The position numbers and the translations under genes are program-made. A stretch of DNA of 64,000 nt from NORP110 sp051251595 (GTDB lineage: Bacteria > Pseudomonadota > Alphaproteobacteria > Rhodobacterales > Rhodobacteraceae). This document shows positions 16,878 through 24,905 of this stretch, piece by piece; the first letter of the stretch is position 1; each line of letters opens with the position of its first letter. Location: the NCBI GenBank assembly GCA_051251595.1, contig JBPOFA010000007.1, forward strand, positions 124,001-188,000, given 5' to 3'. Below the pieces are notes generated by a model that was not told the DNA's origin, ran no database searches, and saw nothing but the letters and a program-made list of their open reading frames with translations.

Positions 16878-17912
16878 ATGAAAAACCATCGAATGAATCG
16901 TCGCGGCATGCTGACGGGGATGGGCGCAGTGTCTGGCTTGGCCATGACTGGGTCGATGCTCAGCTTTACCAAAGCTCAGGCGGCGGACACTTATGAAGTG
17001 AACATGCAACTGGGTTGGCTTGCCTCAAACGGTATTTTGGGCGAAGTCGCCGCGAATAAGCTGGGCTATTACGCTGATGAAGGCCTTAGCCTGAATGTGA
17101 TCCCAGGCGGTCCGAATATCGACGGCGTTGCATCGGTTGCATCTGGCCGCGCGAACCTTGGCTCTATCTCGTCCAGCCCGTCCTTGATGCTGGCACGTTC
17201 TGCGGGCATTCCGATCAAATGTATCGCCGCCGGATATCAGCAGCACCCGTTCACCTATTTCTCACTAACGGACAACCCTGTTGTTGTGCCAACCGATCTC
17301 ATCGGCAAAAGCGTAGCAACCCAAGGCACCGCCCGCATCCTGTTGCGTGCGCTTCTGGCCAAGAATGGCATTTCCGAAGATGACGTGGAAATCTCTGTCA
17401 TGGGCGCCGATATGGCAGCCTTGATGAATGGCCAGGTCGATGTCGTGACCGGCTGGAACACCAATATCAACGCTTTGGCGGTTCTGGGCGACAAACGCCA
17501 GGACATGACGCTGTGGGATGCTGGCATTCAGCTTTACGCCAACCCCTTCTACGTCACCGATGAAACTCTTGCAGAACATCGCGACAAGGTCGAGGCGATG
17601 ATCCGCGTCTCTGCCAAAGGTTGGGGCTGGGTGCATGAGAACCCGGAACAAGCCGTTGAATTCCTGGTCGAGGCTTATCCGAACATGGATAAAGACTCTG
17701 AAATGAAGGCCGTTGGCCTGATCGATGGTTTCGTGTTCAACGCAAACACCGCGACAGGCGGTTGGGGCACGATGACGCCGGAAAACTGGCAGGCACAGCT
17801 GGATATCTATGACGAGCTGGGCCAGTTCGAAAATGGCAAACCTGAATTGGCGGATCTGGTCGATTTCACTGTCCTTGACGCGACAGCGGCTGATCGCCCT
17901 AAATTCGGATAA
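16878..17912 (+). CDS. NMT1/THI5-like ABC transporter substrate-binding protein
   Basis: A 344-residue periplasmic binding protein. The N-terminus has twin Arg (NRRGML) before a hydrophobic stretch ending in AQA-A, so export by the Tat route is possible. The mature part begins with VNMQLGWLASNGI and has KLGYYADEGLSLNVIPGG, the pattern of NMT1-like domains that bind pyrimidine or flavin precursors and other small heterocycles in known transporters. First gene of the operon; its stop is four bases before the ATPase start. The ligand is not predictable from sequence alone. Confidence 0.88.
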   Translation: MKNHRMNRRGMLTGMGAVSGLAMTGSMLSFTKAQAADTYEVNMQLGWLASNGILGEVAANKLGYYADEGLSLNVIPGGPNIDGVASVASGRANLGSISSSPSLMLARSAGIPIKCIAAGYQQHPFTYFSLTDNPVVVPTDLIGKSVATQGTARILLRALLAKNGISEDDVEISVMGADMAALMNGQVDVVTGWNTNINALAVLGDKRQDMTLWDAGIQLYANPFYVTDETLAEHRDKVEAMIRVSAKGWGWVHENPEQAVEFLVEAYPNMDKDSEMKAVGLIDGFVFNANTATGGWGTMTPENWQAQLDIYDELGQFENGKPELADLVDFTVLDATAADRPKFG

Positions 17913-17916
17913 GCTG

Positions 17917-18720
17917 ATGAACGCCGCCAACCAAATTGCGCAATCTGCAACGGGCACAGTGCCTGTTGCAGCCTCGCTCAAGAACGCCTTTGTCAAATTC
18001 GGCCCGTTTACGGCCATTCAGGATTTGACGCTCGAGATAGAGCAGGGCGCGTTTTATTCCATTCTCGGCCCGTCGGGCTGTGGGAAATCAACATTGTTGC
18101 GGTTGATCTCTGATCTGGTGCCTTGCGCGTCAGGGGAATTGACGGTCTTGGGAAAAACCACCGAAGAAGCGCGGTTGGCGCGTGAATTTGCCTTTGTGTT
18201 TCAGGATGCAGCGCTGTTGCCTTGGCGCACAGCGCTGCAAAACGTCCAGTTGCCTTTGGAAATGGGCCGCAAACGCGGGGTTAAGATCCCCGTCAGCGAC
18301 AAATCCCCGATGGAACTGTTGGACCTTGTCGGCCTGAAAGGGCGCGAAAATGCGCTGCCCCATGAATTGTCGGGCGGCATGCGCCAAAGGGTCGCCATCG
18401 CCCGCGCATTGGTGTGCAAACCCAAATTGCTGTTGATGGATGAACCATTCGGTGCTCTCGATGAAATGACGCGCGACCACCTGAACCTGCAATTGCTGAA
18501 AATCTGGGAAGAAACCGGCGTCACGATCCTTTTCGTCACCCATTCAATCCCAGAGGCGGTGTTTCTGGGCCAAAAAGTCCTGATGCTGCAATCCCATCCC
18601 GGACGGCTGCGCGAAGTCGTCGATATCGACCTGCCGCATCCACGCGAAATCAAACTGCGCGACACGGTCGAGTTTAACAAATACGCAAGCTATCTGCGTC
18701 AATTGCTGGAGACATGCTGA
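17917..18720 (+). CDS. ABC transporter ATPase of the NMT1-type importer
   Basis: A 267-residue nucleotide-binding subunit of the nitrate/taurine/NMT1 class. It has Walker A GPSGCGKST, Q-loop FVFQDAALLPWR, signature LSGGMRQRVAIARAL, Walker B LLLMDEPFGALDE and switch His FVTHS. I start at ATG 17917, just after the binding-protein stop; a start further upstream would overlap that gene. It ends in TGATG, overlapping the permease start by one base, so the two are coupled. Confidence 0.95.
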   Translation: MNAANQIAQSATGTVPVAASLKNAFVKFGPFTAIQDLTLEIEQGAFYSILGPSGCGKSTLLRLISDLVPCASGELTVLGKTTEEARLAREFAFVFQDAALLPWRTALQNVQLPLEMGRKRGVKIPVSDKSPMELLDLVGLKGRENALPHELSGGMRQRVAIARALVCKPKLLLMDEPFGALDEMTRDHLNLQLLKIWEETGVTILFVTHSIPEAVFLGQKVLMLQSHPGRLREVVDIDLPHPREIKLRDTVEFNKYASYLRQLLETC

Positions 18721-19523
18721 TGAGTGATGCAACAGCAACCATTGATGCGCAGATCCTTGAAGAAGAACTGCGCGCCGTGCGCAAAGATAAAATTCTTTCC
18801 ACCATCATCCCCTTGGTGACCCTAGCGGCGCTGCTGCTGATCTGGCAGGTTGGCGTTCGGTTTTTCGAAGTGCCCACCTATATCGCGCCAGCCCCCAGTG
18901 ACGTGGCCACGACCTTTGTCGAGAAATTCCCGATCCTGTTGGAAAATTTCTGGCCCACGCTTTATGAAAGCGTGCTTGGCTTTTTCGCCGGAAATTTGGC
19001 GGCGGTCCTGATCGCGGTGGCCTTTGTGCACAGCCGCACGGTGGAACGGGCTTTTTTCCCGATCGCCGTGTTCATCAACACAATTCCAATTCTGGCGATT
19101 GCCCCAATTTTGGTGCTGATCTTTGGGGCCGGTCTGACCGCCAAAGTCGTCATCGCAGCCCTGATCTGTTTCTTTCCCACGCTGGTCAACATGGTGCGCG
19201 GGTTGCAATCGGTCAGTGAACAGTCGCTGGAACTGGCCCGCATCCTGTCCGCTTCTAAGTCAGAGATTTTCTGGAAGATTCGGCTTCCATCCTCGCTGCC
19301 CTTTTTGTTTTCCGCGCTCAAGATTGCGTCCACCACCTGTGTGATCGGGGCAATTGTCGGCGAATGGGTCGGGGCGGATGTGGGGCTTGGGGCGCTGATC
19401 ATCGATTCAACCTTCAATTTCCGCTCTGCCTTGCTTTACGCGACCGTATTCATGTCGTCGGGGCTGTCCGTCTTTTTGTTCGCCACGGTGTCCATCGCCG
19501 AGCGATTGGTCGTGCGCTGGTAG
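18720..19523 (+). CDS. ABC transporter permease of the NMT1-type importer
   Basis: A 267-residue inner-membrane permease with about six helices. The cytoplasmic EAA loop is recognisable (ELARILSASKSEIFWKIRLPSSLPFLFSALKIA region), followed by IGAIVGEW. GGAGA lies at good distance before ATG 18720; ATG at 18714 would add two residues. With the preceding two genes it completes an importer. The N-terminus is hydrophilic and acidic for about 25 residues. Confidence 0.94.
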   Translation: MSDATATIDAQILEEELRAVRKDKILSTIIPLVTLAALLLIWQVGVRFFEVPTYIAPAPSDVATTFVEKFPILLENFWPTLYESVLGFFAGNLAAVLIAVAFVHSRTVERAFFPIAVFINTIPILAIAPILVLIFGAGLTAKVVIAALICFFPTLVNMVRGLQSVSEQSLELARILSASKSEIFWKIRLPSSLPFLFSALKIASTTCVIGAIVGEWVGADVGLGALIIDSTFNFRSALLYATVFMSSGLSVFLFATVSIAERLVVRW

Positions 19524-19590
19524 CAGACCGCACGTCCCCTTTTAATTTCGGCCGCGTTTGCGGACCGACCAGATACCGCAGGAACATTTC

Positions 19591-20973
19591 ATGTCAGAAC
19601 AACACAAAGATTTTGTCACCCTTAAATCGGAACAGGTGCCGGTCGTCTCAAAGACCGATGTGGTTGTTGTCGGTGCAGGGCCTGCCGGGTTGTCTGCGGC
19701 CGTGTCTGCGGCGCGCAATGGCTGTTCGGTCACTTTGATTGAACGCTACCACCATTTGGGGGGCATGGCCTCTGGCGGGATGGTTCTGGTGCTGGATGAC
19801 ATGGTCAATCCGGGCAAAGGCAACCGCCCGGATGAAATCGTAACGACGGGGGTCGTTTCCGAATTTGTCGACCGGATGCAGGCCCAGGACGGCGCTGTTT
19901 ACCCACCTTCAGAAGACTGTCTAACCAATTGGGAGATGTGGCAAAAATGGTCAAGATGGGGCTGCATCAATTTCCATGAAACGGGCATGCCACAGCCGAT
20001 CATCCATGCCGTGGCCTTTGATCCGGACGCCTGGAAACGGGTCAGCCTGGATCTGGTCAAGGACTGCAACATCAACCTGCGTCTGCACAGCTGGTTTTCA
20101 GAGGCCATCGTGGAAGGCGGCAAAGTGCAGGGCGTCATCTGTCAGACCAAGCTGGGGCGTCAGGCCCTGATGGCGGATATGGTGATTGATGCGACGGGTG
20201 ATCTTGACCTGGCCGCCTCTGCCGGGGCTGATTTCATTCAGGGCGAATATATCGTGACCACCGTATTCCGCTTGTGTGATGTGGATACGGCCAAGGCCGA
20301 GGCCTTTGAATATGCCAATCCCGAGGAATATAAAAAGCTCGACCGTCAGGCGCGTCGGATCATCGGCGGGGCCTGGGGGATGTGGTGGCTCAAAACCCCG
20401 CTGCCCGGCATCGTCTGGTGCAATTGCCCCCACATGACCGGCTATGACGGCATGTCGCCAGAGGATATGGCGGGGGCCGAATTTGAGGGCCGCGAGCGGA
20501 TGATGAACCTACTGGCCTTTGCTCGCGCCAATCTTCCTGGATTTGAAAATGCCAAGATGCTGGGCGCGGCTGAACAGCTTGGCATTCGCCAAACCCGGTT
20601 GCTGCGCGGTGAATATGTCGTGACCAAAGAAGACGTCACCAAGCGTCGCCATTTCGCCGACAGCGTTTGCCGTGGCCGGGATTACTATACGCCTTACCGC
20701 GCCTTGCTGCCCAAAGGCATCGACAATCTGATTGTCGCGGGGCGGCACTATTCCGTCGACAGCGACGCCCAGAAATCATCCCGCGAAATCCCGCCCTGTA
20801 TGGCCCAGGGGGAAGCCGCCGGGGTCGCCGTGGCACAAGCGCTGAACAGCAATTCCGCACTGAGGGATGTGGATGTGGGGCTGATTCAGAAACAAATGCG
20901 CGCTCAGGGCGCTGATCCGGGGGACATCCCGTCAGAAAACGCCTGGGTCCCGGCCCAATCGGACACTGTGTAA
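19591..20973 (+). CDS. FAD-dependent oxidoreductase (FAD_oxidored type)
   Basis: A 460-residue flavoprotein. The dinucleotide fold VVVVGAGPAGLSAAVSAARNG lies at about residues 24-44, LGGMASGGM follows, VIDATGD is at about 200, and a C-terminal FAD segment has NLIVAGRHYSVD and GEAAGVAVAQAL. It resembles FAD_oxidored proteins of the fumarate-reductase-like group. No signal peptide is seen, so it is cytoplasmic. The ferredoxin encoded three genes downstream is a likely redox partner (inference). ATG 19591 has GCAGGAA upstream. The reaction is unknown. Confidence 0.85.
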   Translation: MSEQHKDFVTLKSEQVPVVSKTDVVVVGAGPAGLSAAVSAARNGCSVTLIERYHHLGGMASGGMVLVLDDMVNPGKGNRPDEIVTTGVVSEFVDRMQAQDGAVYPPSEDCLTNWEMWQKWSRWGCINFHETGMPQPIIHAVAFDPDAWKRVSLDLVKDCNINLRLHSWFSEAIVEGGKVQGVICQTKLGRQALMADMVIDATGDLDLAASAGADFIQGEYIVTTVFRLCDVDTAKAEAFEYANPEEYKKLDRQARRIIGGAWGMWWLKTPLPGIVWCNCPHMTGYDGMSPEDMAGAEFEGRERMMNLLAFARANLPGFENAKMLGAAEQLGIRQTRLLRGEYVVTKEDVTKRRHFADSVCRGRDYYTPYRALLPKGIDNLIVAGRHYSVDSDAQKSSREIPPCMAQGEAAGVAVAQALNSNSALRDVDVGLIQKQMRAQGADPGDIPSENAWVPAQSDTV

Positions 20974-20983
20974 GGATTTAATG

Positions 20984-22156
20984 ATGACTGATCGTACAAA
21001 TATGCCGCTGGACGGTATCCGTGTTCTGGACTTCACCCAAGTGATGTTGGGCCCCTGTGCCACGCAGATGCTGGGGGATTTCGGCGCGGATGTGATCAAG
21101 GTTGAACGTCCCGGGGCCGGGGATTTGTCGCGCAATTTCTTTGGCGAGCAATCTGAACTTGCCAACAACAATGCCGTGTTCTGTTCCTTGAACCGCAACA
21201 AACGCTCTATCGAGATTGATACCAAATCCGAAGCGGGCAAGCAGATGGTCTATGATCTGGTGCGCAAATCCGATGTGGTGATCAACAATTTCAGGGCAGG
21301 GGTGATGGACCGGCTGGGCTTTGGCTATGACACCTTGGCCGAAATCAACCCCCGTATCATCGTGGCCACCGGCACGGGCTATGGCGAAGTTGGGCCCTAT
21401 GCCCATAAAGGCGGGCAAGATGTACTGGCCCAGGCGATGAGCGGCGTGATGGAAAAGACCTCTGATCCTTCGATCCCAAAGTCGATCTATCCCACGACCC
21501 TATGCGACTATTCTGCGGGCATGCATTTGGTGCAGGGCGTTCTGGCCGCGCTGTTAACGCGCGAACGTACTGGCAAGGGCCAAAAGGTGAATGTGTCGCT
21601 TTATGACTCGATGATTGCCATGCAGATGCAGGAAGCCGCGCAGTGGAGCAAACATAAAGAGGTGCTCAACTGGGCCGCAATGCCCCTGACCGGTGTGTTT
21701 GACACGACGGACGGTGCCGTGGTGATCGTGGGCGCCTTCAAGGCCAACCCGCTGCGCGATATCTGCACGGCGCTGGAAATCGAAGACGTGTCCGAAACCT
21801 ATCCGGATTTGACGTCGCAGCGGGCCAACAAGCCGCTGTTGCAGGAAATGTTCCGCAAAGCGATTGCGACAAACACGACCGAATACTGGCTGACCCGGTT
21901 AGAGGCGCAGGATTTGCTCTGCGCGCCGGTGCGCGCGCTTGGCGAGGCGCTGGACGACCCGCAAACGGCGATCAACGACATGTTGCTTGATATGGATCAC
22001 CCGGTGCTGGGCAAGCTGACGGTGGTCGGTTCGCCTGTGCATCTCAGCGATGCGCCTGTCAGCTTGCGCCACTTGCCGCCGCGACTGGGCGAGCACACAG
22101 AGGAAATCATCGCCGAGTTTGGCCTTAAACCCGCCGCCGGAAAGGATGTTGCATGA
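20984..22156 (+). CDS. CaiB/BaiF-family (class III) CoA-transferase
   Basis: A 390-residue protein with the family start PLDGIRVLDFTQVMLGPCATQMLGDFGADVIKVE. Later segments LNRNKRSIEID, NFRAGVMDRLG, GTGYGEVGPY and a VSLYDSM stretch also fit. Class III transferases move CoA between carboxylic acids using a catalytic Asp. In this operon it probably activates a carboxylate for the next enzyme. AAGGA precedes two ATGs, 20981 and 20984; spacing favours the second. It overlaps the hydratase gene by four bases. Confidence 0.93.
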   Translation: MTDRTNMPLDGIRVLDFTQVMLGPCATQMLGDFGADVIKVERPGAGDLSRNFFGEQSELANNNAVFCSLNRNKRSIEIDTKSEAGKQMVYDLVRKSDVVINNFRAGVMDRLGFGYDTLAEINPRIIVATGTGYGEVGPYAHKGGQDVLAQAMSGVMEKTSDPSIPKSIYPTTLCDYSAGMHLVQGVLAALLTRERTGKGQKVNVSLYDSMIAMQMQEAAQWSKHKEVLNWAAMPLTGVFDTTDGAVVIVGAFKANPLRDICTALEIEDVSETYPDLTSQRANKPLLQEMFRKAIATNTTEYWLTRLEAQDLLCAPVRALGEALDDPQTAINDMLLDMDHPVLGKLTVVGSPVHLSDAPVSLRHLPPRLGEHTEEIIAEFGLKPAAGKDVA

Positions 22157-22929
22157 GCATCCTGTTCGACCTGACGGATGGTGTGGCGCGGGTCACGATT
22201 GACCGACCTGACCGCATGAATGCGATTGATGCGGCCAGCGCGGCGGAACTGGAACGGATCTGGACCGCCATCGAGGCCGACGAAACCGTGCGCTGCGTGG
22301 TTCTGACAGGCACCGGAGAGCGCGCCTTTAGCGCTGGCGCCGACTTGAAATCGGGCAGCGGAAAATCTGGTGTGGATTATTGGGTTTCGCTCAATGAAAA
22401 CGGGTTTGGCGGCATTGGCCTGCGCAAAACCCTGACCGTGCCTGTGATTGCACGGGTCAACGGGCTGGCCCTTGGCGGTGGCATGGAGATGGTGCTGGGC
22501 TGCGACATCGTGATTGCCTCTGACACCGCCCGGTTTGGCCTGCCAGAAGCCAAGGTCGGCCGTGTTCCACTAGAGGGCGGGATGATCCGGCTGCAACGCC
22601 TGATCCCGGAAAAGATCGCCAATGGCATGATGATGACCGGGCGCATGATGTCCGCCAGCGACGCGGCGCATTACGGATTGGTCAATGCGGTTGTCCCGCC
22701 AGAGGATTTGGACGCAGAGGTTGACCGCTGGTTGGCAGACATCCTTTTGAACGCGCCTTTGTCGTTGAAAGCCATCAAACAAACGATCCGCAACACCGCC
22801 CATCTGTCCATCGAAGACGCCTATGCGCTGCGCACGCCGGAATTGATGCGGGCCCTTGCCTCTGAGGATGCAGAAGAAGGGGTAAAGGCCTTTGGCGAAA
22901 AACGCGCCCCTGTCTGGCGCGGCCGGTAA
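22153..22929 (+). CDS. Enoyl-CoA hydratase/isomerase family protein
   Basis: A 258-residue crotonase-fold protein. The oxyanion-hole segments FSAGADLKSG and NGLALGGGMEMVLGCDIVIA are present, followed by FGLPEAKVGRVPLEGG with glutamates at the usual catalytic region. It should act on the CoA thioester made by the adjacent CoA-transferase, by hydration, isomerisation or hydrolysis; which of these cannot be settled. ATGA overlap with the preceding gene indicates coupling. Confidence 0.92.
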   Translation: MSILFDLTDGVARVTIDRPDRMNAIDAASAAELERIWTAIEADETVRCVVLTGTGERAFSAGADLKSGSGKSGVDYWVSLNENGFGGIGLRKTLTVPVIARVNGLALGGGMEMVLGCDIVIASDTARFGLPEAKVGRVPLEGGMIRLQRLIPEKIANGMMMTGRMMSASDAAHYGLVNAVVPPEDLDAEVDRWLADILLNAPLSLKAIKQTIRNTAHLSIEDAYALRTPELMRALASEDAEEGVKAFGEKRAPVWRGR

Positions 22930-22940
22930 AGGGATCGCCG

Positions 22941-23306
22941 ATGGCTCTGATCATCAAAAGCGAATGCATTGATGTCAAAGACGGTGAATGCACCAAGGTT
23001 TGCCCCGTCGATTGCATCTATGAAGGGGGACGGATGTTTTACATCCACCCCACGGAATGCATCGAATGCGGGCTGTGTGAAACCATCTGTCCCGTTGATG
23101 CCATCCGTTATGATGATGAGGTCGAGGAAAAAGACGCCGCTTTTGTCCAAATCAACATCGAATATTTTGAAGACAGCGTGACAGGCCTGGGCGAGGCCGG
23201 GGGCTGGAGCGCGAAGACAACAACGACGATCGATCACCCGCTTGTGGCGGCGATGCCGTTCAACAAGGCTGTGGTCGAGGCATATGAGAAAAAGGAAAAG
23301 ACCTGA
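22941..23306 (+). CDS. 7Fe-8S-type ferredoxin (FdxA-like)
   Basis: A 121-residue ferredoxin. The first cluster region reads C-x7-C-x3-C-P-V-D-C; the second is CIECGLCETICP. This fits seven-iron ferredoxins (3Fe-4S plus 4Fe-4S). The extra Cys found three residues after the first Cys in many FdxA proteins is Val here (CIDV). It probably passes electrons to or from the FAD oxidoreductase of the operon (inference). Only one base separates its stop from the aldolase start. Confidence 0.92.
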   Translation: MALIIKSECIDVKDGECTKVCPVDCIYEGGRMFYIHPTECIECGLCETICPVDAIRYDDEVEEKDAAFVQINIEYFEDSVTGLGEAGGWSAKTTTTIDHPLVAAMPFNKAVVEAYEKKEKT

Positions 23307-23307
23307 C

Positions 23308-24180
23308 ATGCAAGGTGTAATTGCCGCCGTTCCAACGCCTGTTGATGCGAACGGAACTGTTTTGACCGATCTGTTCCTGTCCAATTGCCAATGGGTGTTG
23401 GACAATGGCTGTGACGGGCTGAACATTCTTGGGTCAACCGGGGAAGCCAATTCCTTTGACAGCCCGACCCGCATTGCCCTGATGACAGCCGCGGCCCAGG
23501 GGCTTGATGTCTCCCGCCTGATGGTGGGCACCGGCACGCCATCGCTTGGCGAAACCATTGCGCTGACGACGGCGGCGGATGATCTGGGCTATGGCGTCGC
23601 GCTGGTCTTGCCGCCGTATTATTACAAACCCTTAACCGATGACGGCCTGTTTGCCTGGTACGAACAGCTACATCTTGCCCTTGGGGATCGCGCGATTGCG
23701 ATCTATTTCTACAATTTCCCACAGATGACCGGGCTGGAAATCCCGATTGCCGTGATCCAACGCCTGCATAAGGCATGGCCTGAACGGTTTTGCGGGATCA
23801 AGGATTCCTCTGGCAATTTGCCCTATGCCCGCGACATCGCCGCCGCGCTGCCCGACATGGCCGTGTTCCCAAGCGCAGAGGGCAGTCTTGCCGAAGCTCA
23901 CGGCTCTGGCTTTGCCGGCTGCATTTCCGCTACCACGAACCAGACGGGGCCCCTGTGCGCACAGCTTTGGGCGAATAAGACCCAGCCGGATCCCGCCCTG
24001 ACCGACAAGATCACAGCGATCCGAAACCTGATAGCGGCAGAGGCGCTGATCCCCTCGATCAAATACCTTGTCGGGCAACGCAGCGGCCATAGGGAATGGG
24101 AAAACATGGTTCCCCCGTTTCAACCCGTCACAGACGCGCGCAAAGCGCAGCTGCAGCAGGTGCTGGATCTGTTGAAGTAA
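23308..24180 (+). CDS. DapA/NAL-superfamily aldolase or hydrolyase
   Basis: A 290-residue TIM barrel of the dihydrodipicolinate synthase/N-acetylneuraminate lyase superfamily. It shows LNILGSTGEANSF, the Tyr-bearing IYFYNFPQMTG and the Schiff-base Lys in GIKDSSGNL. Members cleave or make 2-oxo acids via pyruvate, so this enzyme may release pyruvate late in the pathway. It is not the lysine-pathway DapA by context. ATG 23308 directly follows the ferredoxin stop. Confidence 0.9.
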   Translation: MQGVIAAVPTPVDANGTVLTDLFLSNCQWVLDNGCDGLNILGSTGEANSFDSPTRIALMTAAAQGLDVSRLMVGTGTPSLGETIALTTAADDLGYGVALVLPPYYYKPLTDDGLFAWYEQLHLALGDRAIAIYFYNFPQMTGLEIPIAVIQRLHKAWPERFCGIKDSSGNLPYARDIAAALPDMAVFPSAEGSLAEAHGSGFAGCISATTNQTGPLCAQLWANKTQPDPALTDKITAIRNLIAAEALIPSIKYLVGQRSGHREWENMVPPFQPVTDARKAQLQQVLDLLK

Positions 24181-24205
24181 AACGACGACATGCAAAAGGT
24201 GCGAT

Positions 24206-24667
24206 ATGACAAAGACCAAGACACAAGATAAATGGAACCGCCGGTTCATGGATTTGTGCAACCACCTGTCCGAATGGACCGAGGATCGGGACTTTCAGGT
24301 TGGGTGCGTGATTGTCGGGGCGGGCCACGAAATCCGGTCCACCGGATATAACGGTTTTGCGCGCGGTGTGCGCAGCGACGTCGAAGAACGTTATGACCGC
24401 GCCAGTGGCGAAAAGTTCTTTTGGTTCGAACATGGCGAACGCAACGCGATCTATAACGCAGCCCGCATGGGCACCTCGATAGAGGGTTGCACGCTTTATG
24501 TGAACCGGTTTCCCTGCGCCGATTGCGCCCGGTCCGCCATTCAATCCGGCATTGCCCGCATCGTCTGTCCGCCAAAGCCGAAAAACGACGGGGCGCTGGA
24601 CCACAGTTTCGACGTCTCAGAAACCATGATCACAGAGTCCGGGGTGGATTTGATCACCTTTGAATAG
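24206..24667 (+). CDS. Cytidine/deoxycytidylate deaminase-family protein
   Basis: A 153-residue zinc deaminase. The catalytic motif is FEHGERNAI (His ligand and Glu proton shuttle; the usual Ala of HAE is Gly) with the second zinc motif FPCADCARSAI. The family removes an amino group from cytosine- or guanine-type rings and related compounds. As last gene of the NMT1-transporter operon it suggests an amino-substituted heterocyclic or similar substrate (inference). GGTGCGAT precedes the ATG. Confidence 0.9.
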   Translation: MTKTKTQDKWNRRFMDLCNHLSEWTEDRDFQVGCVIVGAGHEIRSTGYNGFARGVRSDVEERYDRASGEKFFWFEHGERNAIYNAARMGTSIEGCTLYVNRFPCADCARSAIQSGIARIVCPPKPKNDGALDHSFDVSETMITESGVDLITFE

Positions 24668-24692
24668 GTGGTAATGCGGCGTTTTTGAATTG

Positions 24693-24722
24693 TGGCCACA
24701 TTCGGGCCGTCCGGTGTGGCCA
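24693..24722. repeat. Inverted repeat after the catabolic operon
   Basis: Perfect arms TGGCCACA (24693-24700) and TGTGGCCA (24715-24722) surround 14 bases, 26 bases after the deaminase stop. No T run follows, so it is a weak terminator candidate or an operator for the next gene. Confidence 0.4.
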
Positions 24723-24905
24723 ATACAGCGAATTTGAAACAAATGGGCCTGAAACCGGCGTTTGTCGCTGGTTTTTAGCCAATACCACCCCAAATACGGC
24801 AGAATTCGCCTTATTTTAGCCTAAAATTTGCCACGTCACGCCTTGGCGCTAGAAAGGTAAACACAGCCGCATATGTCGCGGCGGGTTTGTTTTTATAGGT
24901 GTGCC

